Source of the DNA: Chrysomallon squamiferum | Lineage: Eukaryota > Mollusca > Gastropoda > Neomphalida > Peltospiridae | Reading direction: 5' to 3' | Assembly (NCBI GenBank): GCA_012295275.1 | Contig: CM022665.1 | Location: 41,373,152 to 41,437,151, forward strand | Length of the DNA stretch: 64,000 nucleotides | Part shown: one piece after another, positions 23,713 to 34,235 of the stretch | How the letters are laid out: every line of letters begins with the position of its first letter | How positions within the stretch are numbered: position 1 is the stretch's first letter | Translations under genes and position numbers: made by a program | The notes under the pieces: model-generated | Told to the model about the DNA's origin: nothing | Seen by the model: the letters and a program-made list of their open reading frames with translations, nothing else | Database searches by the model: none

Positions 23713-24835
23713 TCAGAATGCTGTGGTGTGTGTTTCCTTGTCTATGATGTTATTGAGCTCAGGCTCTGTTGAGTTGGGCACAGCCAGTGAGTATTTTGCC
23801 ACTGAAACTCCATTTGTACAGCGCTTCTTCTTGCCCATCATGCGTCCAAACTCTTTGCGAAAATTATCATTGAGCCAGCCATACAGAAAGGGATTAATGC
23901 AGGCGGAGCTCATGGCAAACAGTTTGAGCAACAAGTCAATGAGTTTGAAGTATTTCCCACGAATGACACTGTGATGGAACTCAGTGGCCAGACTGAAAAT
24001 GTTCCAGGGCAACCAGCAGAGTGTGAATGTCAGAACAACTGAGATGAGAATTTTTGTCGTTCTTCTGCTTTTTCGGGTTTCTTTCTTTTTCACGGGGCGC
24101 TTTCTCAGCACCAGACAGATGCAGCTGTAGAAGATGGTGGTGGCAATGATGGGAATGGCAAACTGCAGCGTGAAAACAGACACGGAATATGCTCGCTTTG
24201 TGCGAGCCGATGTCCACGTTTCCACACAGAATACTTTGTAGATGTTGAGAAGAGGCTCTTCGAAGATTTCCACTTTGGTGCGCATCATGAGAGGAATAGC
24301 CAGGCCCACTGTTACCACCACTATGACAGCTATAATGATGAGGGCCACACTGTTGGACATATGTTTTGCAAATGGAAACACAATCAGCAAGTATCGATCA
24401 ATAGCAATACAGAGAATGGACAAAGATGACACGAATATAGGCACTCCAAAGGTTGGCATCGTGATCCGGCACATAACATCACCAAATGCCCACATGTCGG
24501 TCAGTTGATAGTGCAGCTGGAATGGAAGGTTAAAAAGACACAGAACAATGTCGGCCACAGCCAGGTTGGCAATGAAAATATTGGTTACAGTGTGAAGCTG
24601 CCGGTATTTCACAATGACAATGACTACCAACAGGTTTCCAAAACCCAATAAAGATGACAATGGAGTAAAGGATGATCATGACAATCTGCCAGTGGCGCTT
24701 CTCAAGGACGTCCCAGTCTGACTGCTGCATGTTCTGTGACAGGTTATTGAACAGAGCCAGCTGCATCTGAAGTTCTGCATCAGACATGTTGTCAGAGTCT
24801 ATGTTCAGCACAAAAGGCACTTCATCAAGCTCCAT
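23713..24835 (-). CDS. Class A peptide GPCR, neuropeptide Y/F-receptor type, with one-base frameshift
   Basis: A seven-transmembrane plasma-membrane receptor, probably for an amidated neuropeptide signalling through a G protein; ligand choice is inference. Ignoring one extra base, a single exon encodes 373 residues. It has an extracellular tail of about 49 residues with sequon N31-L-S, and TM1 with GN67. TM2 has LAVAD95, and C122 pairs with C203 of the second loop. DRY is at 146-148, P228 lies in TM5, CWLP at 273-276 and NPFLY at 314-318. A basic third loop (KRPVKKKETRKSRR), Cys339 after helix 8 and a C-terminal T-A-F complete it. The ATG at 24833-24835 gives the expected short N-tail. The frame breaks at the GGG of minus-strand ATTGGGTTTTGG (24644-24646), where TM1 continues one frame over. 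The usual TM4 tryptophan is a valine (172). Subfamily assignment is less sure than the GPCR call. Confidence 0.9.
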
Positions 24836-26110
24836 TATTAATACTGTTTGTTGTGAGTGCCTATGGTGTGCACGATGTATTGTTCAAGAGTACGAGGTAG
24901 TTTATCCAGTATCAACTATGAGGCCAGCCAGACAACTACATTTGAAATTTAAAACATTAACATCATGTAATTCAGTTCATCAGTACTTTTAGGAACCAAT
25001 CCAATGCATTATATTTTAGTTTTATATTAATATCATTGGCTTCCTTTTTCTTTCTACTTTTTCGTTCTTTCCCTTAGCCAATTATGTTATATTTCAAGAT
25101 TATTTTTATGTTACTGTCTTTATTTTTCTTTTCTTTTTTCCTTTCCTTTACCAAGCTAGTTCCTGTATTATATTTGAAGTTTATGTTTTTCTTTCTTTCT
25201 TTTAGCAAATATGTTTATTTCATTGCTTTTATTTATTTTTTTTTTTTTTTTTATCACTTTTTGTTGTCCACTGATATTGATTATTTAGTTATTACTTCAG
25301 ATCTTTTTCATTGCTGTTCAAACAAATAGACAGTGTTGTCTTTTCCTTTGTTGTATGTAGTCAGTTTGTTTCTTCAGGTAAAAAACAGCTGTTAACCTTG
25401 TTTCCAGATAGAAATTATATTTCCTGAAAACAGAAAAAAAAGATATATATATATATTAAACGTTAATAGAACTTTCTTGAAGATTCTGAATACATATCAG
25501 TATTAAATTATCAGTAATGTGTACCTGTTCTTTTTTTTATAATCAAGATATTAGACTTGAAGGTAAATATTCTGATAATTACAAGTTTTAAAGCTTGTTT
25601 GAAGACATGTAATTTACTTGAAGGAAACTTTGTTCTTTGTAAATATGATTAGTAAATCTACCATATGAAGAAAAAAAAAAAAAAAGAAAAGTTCTAACAT
25701 TCAAGCTGTGGTAAAAAGAAAACATTTTCTGTGGACTTTGTGGAGGTTTTTCTTTCTCCTCTGGCTTAATGTAAAAAATATTTTCATTTATCATTCTAAT
25801 TAAACAGGCTGTCACTCAGTCAAAAGGCAAACAGGTAGATTACATAAAGACTGAGTGACATATAAGGAGAATTAACAGAAGTTAAGAAAAATATATGACA
25901 AGTTCACTTTTACACACTTGTGTTACAGTAAAAACATTTGTTAACAAATATGTTTTCAGACTTTAATATGCAACATCAGTAGTATAAAACTTATATTTAT
26001 GTAATATTTCATAAATTAACCTAAATTTATTTAACTTTTACTTTTTACTTCATTTTTTTTTATATAATAAAGCCCTAAGTTGTATGTGAAAATGTGATAT
26101 ATGTCTTTAT
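24836..26110. other. Upstream flank of the GPCR gene
   Basis: AT- and T-rich DNA with no exon seen. A promoter or 5' non-coding exon for the minus-strand GPCR would lie here or further right, but no TATA or initiator can be chosen with confidence in such AT-rich sequence. Confidence 0.4.
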
Positions 26111-26117
26111 GATTGTA

Positions 26118-26190
26118 GGATCAGTCCCTCACATAGGTCTGTTGGTGTATTTCTCATTCCAACTAGTACTCTGCAAAGATCAAGGTAACA
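26118..26190 (+). mobile_element. SINE fragment (B-box and central core)
   Basis: GGATCAGTCCC, then TTGGTGTATTTCTCATTCCA and CTAGTACTCTGCAAAG follow the order of the B-box and conserved centre of the molluscan tRNA-derived SINE (compare 45078-45387). Both ends are lost. The match is to a consensus recalled from family knowledge. Confidence 0.6.
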
Positions 26191-26892
26191 GTAGTTTGAA
26201 GTGTTGATTTCTTTTTGGTTTTGAATTTGACTTTTTCTCTTTTTTTTATTTAGTGATTTTGAAATTTACTTTGTCTCAGTTTGTACAAAATACTATTAAA
26301 ACTTTGGTCATCAGTATGAATGGATGACTTTTGTGTAATACCAGTATATACTTCTTTTTTATATATGCCTTAAAACTGTTCTTCAGAGTACTATTATATA
26401 TATTTACTTTCCATTTATATCGGTCTGTTTACAAATTATCTTCATGTGATGTCAAGCAATTCCTGTGTTCTGGGAATTAATTACATTCATTTGATATGAT
26501 TAGGTTGGTGCTGTAATCAAATTTTATATACTGAAGGGTATAAAACAGATTTCCTCAGGCAGCAAATAAGTCTATGATACGAAGCTTTGAATGTTTACAT
26601 TGGTTTCAAGATGGGTTGTTGAGTCGACCTTGTGTTTTTTTTAATTATGATTAAAAATTACACTGCTGTCTTTATTCTTCGTTTCTTTTTTTTATTATTA
26701 CAGAATAAGTATAATTTATAAAAAAAAATAAAAAAAATAAAAAAATTTCCTTAGGTGTTTGTTTGTCTCAAGGGGAAAAAAAAAAGAAGAAAAAGAAAAG
26801 GAAATTAGGTGGGAAAAAAAAATACAGGGAAGCTAAAAATAGTCTATGACATTTCACGTGGGAGTTGTGACTGCCAAGGGTGACGTACTCAC

Positions 26893-27222
26893 AGATGTAT
26901 TGACTGTCCAACATGATTGTCATTGTCTGGATTTCACACTGCTGCTCCAGGATGAAATCTTCAAGCGACTCAACCACTTGCCAATAATTATCAGTTTCAT
27001 GCATTTCTAACTGTGACAGTGGTATTACTGCAGTCAGTTCTGTGATTTCATTGATAAGGAAGTGGGAGAATTTCCCAGGAGGCTTTCTGCTTTGTCAATA
27101 GTTTCATTCATCGGGTTAATAATTGTTTTCCAATGGATATTTCTTCCCAAGCAATGATATGCTGGGGCATTACACCAATTTCTGTAAAAATCCTGCTCAT
27201 AATGAACTTTTAACCTGGACAT
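26893..27222 (-). pseudogene. Frameshifted coding-like stretch ending at a strong splice donor
   Basis: On the minus strand one frame reads YEQDFYRNWCNAPAYHC..MNETIDKAESLLG. After a shift of one base near 27073, the next frame continues KFSHFLINEITELTAVIPL..YWQVVESLEDFILEQQ..MLDSQYI. It stops being coding-like at TACATCT|GTGAGTACG, an excellent donor (GT at 26892-26891). Composition is balanced, unlike the flanking A-rich DNA. I do not recognise a family. It may be a real exon with a base error, a decayed exon or a processed pseudogene fragment; chance is not excluded. Confidence 0.4.
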
Positions 27223-27889
27223 GTCTTAACATGGTCTAAGATTTTCATGAAAAAAATATTTAATTACTTAAAAATGAAAGCAGACTGCTGAATAAAGTTT
27301 TTATCTTAACTAACATTTCACCAGAGTAAACTGGTCTGGTAATCTAGCATCATTAACTGATAATAATAAAATACCCCCAAAAAAAAAAAGCAAGCCAAAA
27401 CTAAACAAAATGAATGCCCATAAAACTCTCAACCAAAAAAAACCACTGACTTGTACAAAAGGGTTCAATTGTAATTGGTTTCATTTTAAGATTTTTTTCT
27501 TTCTTGAAATGTTTACTAAATTACAAAAACACTGACAACTAAATTAAAATGGAATATCTTTAATTAGGAACCCAATATATCTGAAGTCAAATGAAAGTTG
27601 AAAAACATAAAAAATCTTGTAATAATGAATTTGTAACTGAACCATACTTTAAAATGGAATTTCCTGGAAATATATCTGAGAAAATACATTTCAAGTGACA
27701 GCAGACAGAGAAACAACCTTAAGGAATTTTTTTCTCTTTTTTTAACTGCCTCTTATTTTAAGAAGCTAATTTCAGTATCATGTTTTCTTGAAGTAATGAT
27801 AAATTACTATGATACCAAATATAGCAGTGGAAATAGAAAGTGTTAATTTGTGGTGTTACACTTCTAGACGTACTTGAATGCACTTAATT

Positions 27890-28480
27890 GTTAGGTGACC
27901 AAAGTGTACTGCAGTGGACTTTGTGTTGGAAATTCAAAATAATCTGAAGAATACATATGATGAGCAGTCCACATTATAGTATTTATTTAGCTGTTTACAG
28001 GGACTAGAAATATAAACAAAGTTTGCTACAAATCCAAAGTTTACTATCTATTATTATCTGTAGTATATTCAAATGTACCTGTAGTAAGGAATATAAAATT
28101 TATTAAGCCTATGTGTAGTTGTATAATCTAAAATATACAGAAGTGTACTGAAGGGGGTTGTAAATCCAATTTACAAAATTCATTCATGCAAAAATCTAAA
28201 GTACACAAGGGCTATGGATCCAAAGTTTACTTCTTGTACTAATCTAAAAGTATACGGAATAATATGTAGGTATTATTAATCCAAGGTGTACATAGTGTAA
28301 TAATCTAAAATACACAGAACAAGTGTGTAGGTGCTACATGATAACCTGCACAATACTGAACAAGTATCTGGGTGCTAAGAATTCAAGGTTTAGTCAAGTG
28401 AAAGTAGTGTAGTAATCCAAAGTATACTCAAGTGTACATAGTAGTTAGACATCCAGAGTGTACTGAAGCAAACTTAGTGT
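27890..28480. repeat. Decayed tandem repeat with AGTGTACTGAAG / TAATCTAAAATACACAG words
   Basis: Variants of AATCTAAAATATACAGAAGT, GTGTACTGAAG and ATCCAAAGTTTAC recur at roughly 40-80 base intervals over 600 bases. Units are highly diverged and the exact period is uncertain. Confidence 0.65.
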
Positions 28481-28973
28481 TGATTTAAGTGGAAGGTTTC
28501 AGTGCCAAGTAGATGATTTTGTCTTCACTGGGGTTAACTCTCCATGATACATGTCATCGCTTGGAGGTTTCTTATCAGGCCTGATTCAAGTGTGATTGTC
28601 GAAGACTCAATTATAGACAGAATTAACTTGTTTTCACCTCCCACTACACTTCATCAGACTTAAAACATTACCACAGTGATTGAATAGTTTGTGAGCAGTT
28701 TGTAATCAGTGCTGTTGCATTCTATAGAAACTGAATATTAATGTGCATTTGTGTACAGTTTGACAGAGTCAGAGCATTCGTAATGTGTCTAGAACTAAAC
28801 TGAATATGAATATATATATTTGTATAGAGTTTATTTGTTAGATATCTTTTGATAAACCTTTTTAGAACAAATAGTAGAGTACTTTGTATAATGGCATTAC
28901 TAGAGTTCATTGATTCATTTTTTGACTTTGGCAATTGGATATCAAATGCTTGATAATTAAGACAGAACCCACT

Positions 28974-28991
28974 ATATATATATATATATAA
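28974..28991. repeat. (TA)n microsatellite
   Basis: About nine TA units. Confidence 0.9.
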
Positions 28992-29499
28992 TACATTTTT
29001 TAATAGCAACAAGGAATTTTGTTATATATAGTTCTTCCCACTTGAAGAAGAATATACCAGTGCTTTTGATATATTAGATATATTAAAACGTGATGAGAAA
29101 GACAGTTTAACAGTAATTAGGATGATGACGTGTTTGAAGAAAACAAGAAGAATTTAAAAATTTGATTGAAAATGTGAAATACAAAACAAAAAAGAAACTC
29201 GGTGAAATAAAAGAAACTTGTAACAGAACATCTGTTTCATTTCATCCTTTATAATTTTTTGTTTTCCTTTTCTTCCTTCCTCTTTTCACTTTTTGAACCT
29301 TTTTTTTTTTTTTTTTTTTTTTTTACCTCTTTTGGTATTGAAATATTAATAAAAATATCGATTAGAAACTGAAAGTTTTTCTTTCTTAGGCAAAAAAGAA
29401 AAACATAATTTTAACAAGGCCAATTAACCTATAAATAAAACACATGATAACAATGCTTAATAAACAATGTTACTGACCTTATTAGTTTGGGCATTTTTT

Positions 29500-29880
29500 T
29501 AAATAATTAATTTTTTTTTTTTTTATTATTATTATTAATCATTTTTTTTTACCATCCTCTACATATATTACAATGGTTTTATATACATTTTGAACCAACT
29601 TTGGTAATTGCTGTGACAATGACTTATCATTTTTTAAAATAATTAATTTCATTTTTTTAAATTTTAATTATATTTTTTTAACATCCTGTACATAAACCAC
29701 TCAAATTTTATACACATTTTTGAAAAGATCTTAGTAAATGTTGTTACACTGACATTTAATTTTTTTGAAAATAATTGTCTTTTTTTTTTTTTAAATTATT
29801 AATTTTTTAACATTTGTCTACATGTACTACTCAGGGTTTATATGCATTTTAAACAAACCTTGTTAATTGTTGTGACTTTT
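29500..29880. repeat. Tandem repeat, three units of about 120-130 bp
   Basis: Each unit has a T-rich AATTAATTTTT part, then ACATCCTGTACAT or a close variant, TTTTATACACATTTT, and TTGGTAATTGCTGTGACA or a variant. The three endings lie near 29622, 29750 and 29875. Confidence 0.8.
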
Positions 29881-29905
29881 ATATCCTAGTTGAGTCAGTA
29901 TTGAT

Positions 29906-30112
29906 CTATCTTGAAGATGGCATCATTGATGGACCAAGAGGAAGTCGCAGCATCATTTCGCGTTGCAGTCGTTGTGTTTCTTCAACTTCTCCGTCACTTA
30001 AAGTGTTATCTGCTATTTTTTTTTCCCATCTGAACACACCATCTTCAGATTTGATTGGCTTATTTGATAAGGTCCTTCCACTTCTGTCTGTCGATGTGTT
30101 TTCCAGAAGAAT
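29906..30112 (-). CDS. Probable terminal exon of an unrecognised gene
   Basis: A minus-strand acceptor, gttaatatttcag, precedes 69 codons in phase 0 ending at TAG (29908-29906). The peptide begins ILLENTSTDRSGRTLSNKPI, has an acidic/charged middle (KSEDGVFRWEKKIADNTLSD, GEVEETQRLQREMM) and ends LRLPLGPSMMPSSR. It is hydrophilic and free of simple-repeat bias, unlike chance frames here. An AATAAA on the minus strand occurs near 29523. Earlier exons would lie to the right, but none was recognised. The opposite strand is also open, but its hydrophobic/serine-rich frame is less convincing. Function unknown. Confidence 0.5.
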   Translation of the reverse strand: MLLENTSTDRSGRTLSNKPIKSEDGVFRWEKKIADNTLSDGEVEETQRLQREMMLRLPLGPSMMPSSR

Positions 30113-30639
30113 CTGAAATATTAACACCTAAGTTATGTACTTGGTAAAAAAAAAAAAAAAAAAAGTTTTTTTTTTTTTTTTTTGTTACTTTTTACATTTA
30201 AATTTTTTTTTCTTAAAATTAAATTATTTGTGGGTTTTTTAATGCAATAATCATACGTCATTCAGTATGCATATGTATGACATCAATTGAAAATGCAATT
30301 AAACTATTGAACAATTGATAATAAAAGATATTTTTGTCAAGTGCAGCCATTAGTTAATCCCCATGTTACCAAATATAACTGAATTAACATTTTGTTACCA
30401 AGTTCTTACACTTTTGTATCTAAGAACAAAATGGCTTGTTTGTGATGAGGTCATATTTAATCCTTTTGTATTATTTTAATCTTTTTCCACATCCTAATCT
30501 TTTCTCATTTTTCTGTTCTATCCAGTACTCCTGGACATTTTTATTTATTTATTTATTTATTTATTTTTAAATCAAAAGCCATGCACAATACTCTTAATTA
30601 ATTAGAATGTCAAGCTGAATTTTCTCTGAAAAACCCACA

Positions 30640-31120
30640 ATGTATGAGAATTACGAGATGAGAAAAAATTAATCTGTAAACTCGGGTGGTAGTGTTGTTA
30701 TGATAAATTTTTAATAGACATTTCTTTTTTTTGTCTGAATTTTTTTTCTTTCTCAGCATGCAATATGCTTTCTTGACAATGAGAAAATTATAATGAGAAT
30801 TACCAGATGAGAGAAAAAAAATTAATCAAGGAATAATGTATTAATATATTTAAAACAAAAAAAATTATTTTCTTAATTTTTACTCTTGCAGCGGAATATG
30901 CTTTCTTGAAAACAAAAACTTGCTTGCAGAAAATTGTAATGAATATAGCAATGAATAAGAATTACCACATGAGAAAGAAATTAATCAGTAAGCTTAGTGT
31001 TTTAATATTCATTTTTGATATAATTTCTTGACAATGAAAACACACATGTACAGTTTTTTCTGAAGGCTGTAATATATGAGAATTACCAGATTAGAAACAA
31101 TTAATCAGAAAACTCAGGTG
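30640..31120. repeat. Tandem repeat, four units of about 120-160 bp
   Basis: GAATTACGAGATGAGAAA (30649), GAATTACCAGATGAGAGA (30797), GAATTACCACATGAGAAA (30959) and GAATTACCAGATTAGAAA (31080) are each followed by ATTAATC. The first and last copies continue ACTC-GGTG-TGGT. ATGCTTTCTTGA words lie between units. Confidence 0.85.
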
Positions 31121-31369
31121 ATGGTGCTATGATACAAATTGTATTTTTTTCTCTCACTTTGTTTTCTCTTTCACTGTGTGTATCTCTCTTCACCTCTCAC
31201 TTTCACTTTTTTTTTATTTCTTTTATTCTCTCAGGATATCTCACCTCCATCCATCATGAGCTCTTTTTTTTTTTTTTTTTTTTCTTTCTTTTTTAAAACC
31301 TTTATCTAAAACATGAACATTCTGAAAACTGGCCACCTACATGATAAATGAAAGCAATTTGTCAGCAAA

Positions 31370-31700
31370 TTCTGTCACTTTAACCACAGAACAAAAGCCA
31401 AAGCTCTTTAGCTTTATTGGAGGGGAACATCAAAAAGCAATATCTCTTTGATGTGTCACGTGCATAAGATATTTGCTGTATTAATTGGACAGAAACTGGA
31501 CCACCAACAAAACAGGCACTGACAGACTGAACTGAAAAACCCAGTGGTCCAATTTAACTTGAGCATTATAAAGCATATGAAAAATATGAAATTGATGGCC
31601 CACGTTCTTCGAAAGAGTCAGAAGTATCTGCTTGACGATTTAGGGTGACTTAACAGCAGTGTCTAGTTAATAACAGAACAGTCACCACAGATAGTTAAAC
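31370..31700. promoter_or_regulatory. Candidate regulatory island
   Basis: Non-repetitive balanced DNA with ACCACAGAACAAAAGCC (Runx-type ACCACA), CTTTGATGTGTCACGTGC (E-box CACGTG) and GATGGCCCACGTTCTTCG. No ORF and no SINE similarity. The regulatory role is inferred from composition and motif content only. Confidence 0.4.
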
Positions 31701-31853
31701 TCACTTTATAAGATTTGTAATCAGTTCCCATCCTTTGTTCTGGGCCATTTTCATTCCATGTCTAAAGAAATCATAGACGCTTAATTGAAAATCAGAACAT
31801 CATGACTTGATGTCGCCTTGGGCTTGTGTGTAATTAATCTTCTTTTTTTTTTC

Positions 31854-31956
<103 letters not shown>

Positions 31957-32178
31957 CCTAATTCATTGTCTTTGATGTTTGTTAACATACATATAATAAA
32001 TTTTAATAATATCTTTCTTGAAAATAATTATTAAATTGAATGTTTTCCAATACCTGTACCCAGTACTTTCATTTTCTTAAAACATGTTTTACAAAATTCC
32101 AAACAAAACAAAACTAATATTAAGAATATGCCTGCAAAATAAATGAAAGAAAGAAAGAAAAATAAACAGCCTTAGATC

Positions 32179-32205
32179 AAAAAAAAAAAAAAAAAAAAAA
32201 AAAAA
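32179..32205. repeat. poly(A) run
   Basis: A run of about 27 A bases, followed shortly by a second run near 32212. Confidence 0.9.
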
Positions 32206-32759
32206 AGACTGAAAAAAAAAAAATTATTATATTAAATGTAATTATTTTTATATTAAAATGCAGGCTCTGGAGCAATTGTGTTAAAAGTTTATCATTTGCA
32301 TAGCCCTTTTCTTCATTGTTCTTTTCTTTTTTTTTCTTTTTTAATATACAGGTATTGAACCAACACTGACAGGTACAAGCTTAGGCACTACCAAATATAA
32401 TGTTGTAATAAATGACTTTCAAGATAACAACTACACAGTGCAGTAAAATGACAGAGAAATGTTGTCTCGTTGTTAAAACAGTGATTGATATTCATTTAGT
32501 GCCAAGTTCAGCTGATGGGTTATTAAGCATCTTGTTCCAACTGACACAGTAAAACAAATGCTTTTTGAAAGTATTCAGTTCTTCATTTTCCTTTTCCATT
32601 TGAATGAGGGGGTCAGATATAATTCTTGCACAAACATGTGTATGTATGTGTGTATTTGTATTTATTGTGTTTTTATGTCTGTTTTTTTTTAATAGGTGTC
32701 ATAATGATGATCATGCAATGTGTGTGTGTGTGTGGGAAAGATAGATTTTATTTTGATTG

Positions 32760-32980
32760 AAGTAGGGTGACAGGAATGAAAAAAACCTATTATCACAATT
32801 CAGACCTAATGTATAGATTAACAGTGAGAGATGTTTTTCTATGTATCATTCCACAATCTGGAAATAACATTGTCATTTACTAAGAACCAGTCTTGGAGTA
32901 CTAGCTAGAATGGGAAATAGATTGATTCACTGACTACTAACATCTCATAGTTGTATTGTAACCACTTAGCTACGTTGGAC
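32760..32980 (-). mobile_element. SINE copy, nearly full length
   Basis: Minus strand from 32980 leftwards: the tRNA-like A-box TAGCTAAGTGGTTA lies at 32972-32959. TAGCTAGTACTCCAAGACTG follows at 32908-32889, then TGTGGAATGATACATAG and CTGTTAATC. The order and spacing match the tRNA-derived molluscan SINE at 45078-45387. It is strongly mutated, hence old. Confidence 0.65.
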
Positions 32981-33258
32981 TCCCTTCTGTAACTTCAGAA
33001 AACCTTCTTACAGCACAGTTGCAGGTTAAAACACTGTCTTCCGTACACCACACTCTGCATGTCGACGACAACAGAATCCCTCTTAAATCTTCAGCACCTA
33101 TCTGTACCAAGTCACTGAAGCTGGCACAAACAACGGAGTATAAACCAAAGAAACAACTGCCAGCGAGAGAGATTGCTTTTCTCTCCAGCCGCAATAAGTT
33201 TGGCCAAGTTCTTCAACGCCAGTCACGAAGAACCATTAACTTTATTAGGTTCGACTAG
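32971..33258 (+). other. Open, balanced-composition stretch of unclear nature
   Basis: The plus strand is open for about 95 codons to TAG at 33256-33258. The protein-like sequence includes KSSAPICTKSLKLAQTTEYK and REIAFLSSRNKFGQVLQRQS. The base composition is among the most GC-rich in the window. No ATG fits an obvious start, and ttcttacag at 33005-33013 could be an acceptor. The minus strand is also largely open. It may be an exon, a transposon remnant or a conserved non-coding element; I recognise no family. Confidence 0.25.
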
Positions 33259-33560
33259 CATGTTTAGCACCGCCACATCCGATCTGCACCGCAGTGACAG
33301 GGTGTAGTACCTATGTTAATGTATTGGACAGAGCAAATTGATATTCTGGCATGGATAGGCCTCCATATTGTCAAGACAGCAATGTAATTTTCTTCTTTTA
33401 TGGTCACCACGGCAGTGGACGTTAGCATGGAAAATTAACTTGCTGGCCATTGAGTGAAAGCAGTTGTCTGATCATGCGACATGATGTAGCAGTCAAACAA
33501 ATTAAAGTGAGACCAGCATGAATTGCAATAATGGTCAGGCAGGCGGTATTAGCTTCTTTT
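33259..33560. promoter_or_regulatory. Candidate regulatory island
   Basis: Balanced sequence with GCACCGCCACATCCGATC, GGCCTCCATATTGTCAAGAC and TATGGTCACCACGGCAGTGG. It has no ORF or repeat and adjoins the open stretch at 32971-33258. Confidence 0.35.
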
Positions 33561-33969
33561 GTTCTGACGTTTTTTTTTATATGTATTTTTTTTTAATATC
33601 TTTTTCACTTTTGTTGGCGTGTTTGTAAACACGTTGATGAATACAAATTGGCTGCATGAGCTAATTTATATTCATTAAGAGAATAAAATAGATTTTTTAT
33701 TTTTTTTATTTGTTTTTTTTTTAAGTACAGTTTTATTGCTGCTAATGTTAATTTGTAGTCTTTGAAAAAAAACTTGGTTACAGTGGGGTATATTTGTTTG
33801 ATACGTTTTAATTGTAGAATCCAGATCTTATTGATGAACTGATGCATACAGCAAAACTGCAGCATTTTGTTTTAAAGGAAAAATGTATTTTTTTTTATTA
33901 TAGGCCATTAATTTTTAAAATATGCATAGTTATTAGGTGTAAAATATTAAATCCCCTGTCATCCTTTGG

Positions 33970-34235
33970 CAGATTGTCTGTCTGTCTGTCTGTGTTTGTG
34001 TGTGTTTCTATGTGTTCTGTATATGTGCCTTGTGTAGCTGTGGGTGTGTGTAGTTGTGGGTGTGTATTTGTGTCTTGCTATTTGTGTGTGTTCTATGTAT
34101 TTGTATGTAGGTATGGGTGTATTTGTGTCTTGTGTAGCTGTGTGTGTGTGTGTTTGTGACTTTATGTGTGTCTTGGGTCTGTATTTGATATATGTATGTA
34201 TGTTTGGGAAATGTATATGTAAAGTGATAATGAAT
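33970..34235. repeat. GT-rich minisatellite block
   Basis: CTGT and GTGT words with longer recurrent segments such as TTGTGTCTTGTGTAGCTGTG. Both strands carry low-complexity frames that are not genes. Confidence 0.9.

Noticed and set aside
23708-24992. Plus-strand frames over the GPCR (23708-23974, 24242-24508, 24786-24992)
   Set aside because: Antisense shadows of the receptor gene, which itself carries all diagnostic motifs on the minus strand.
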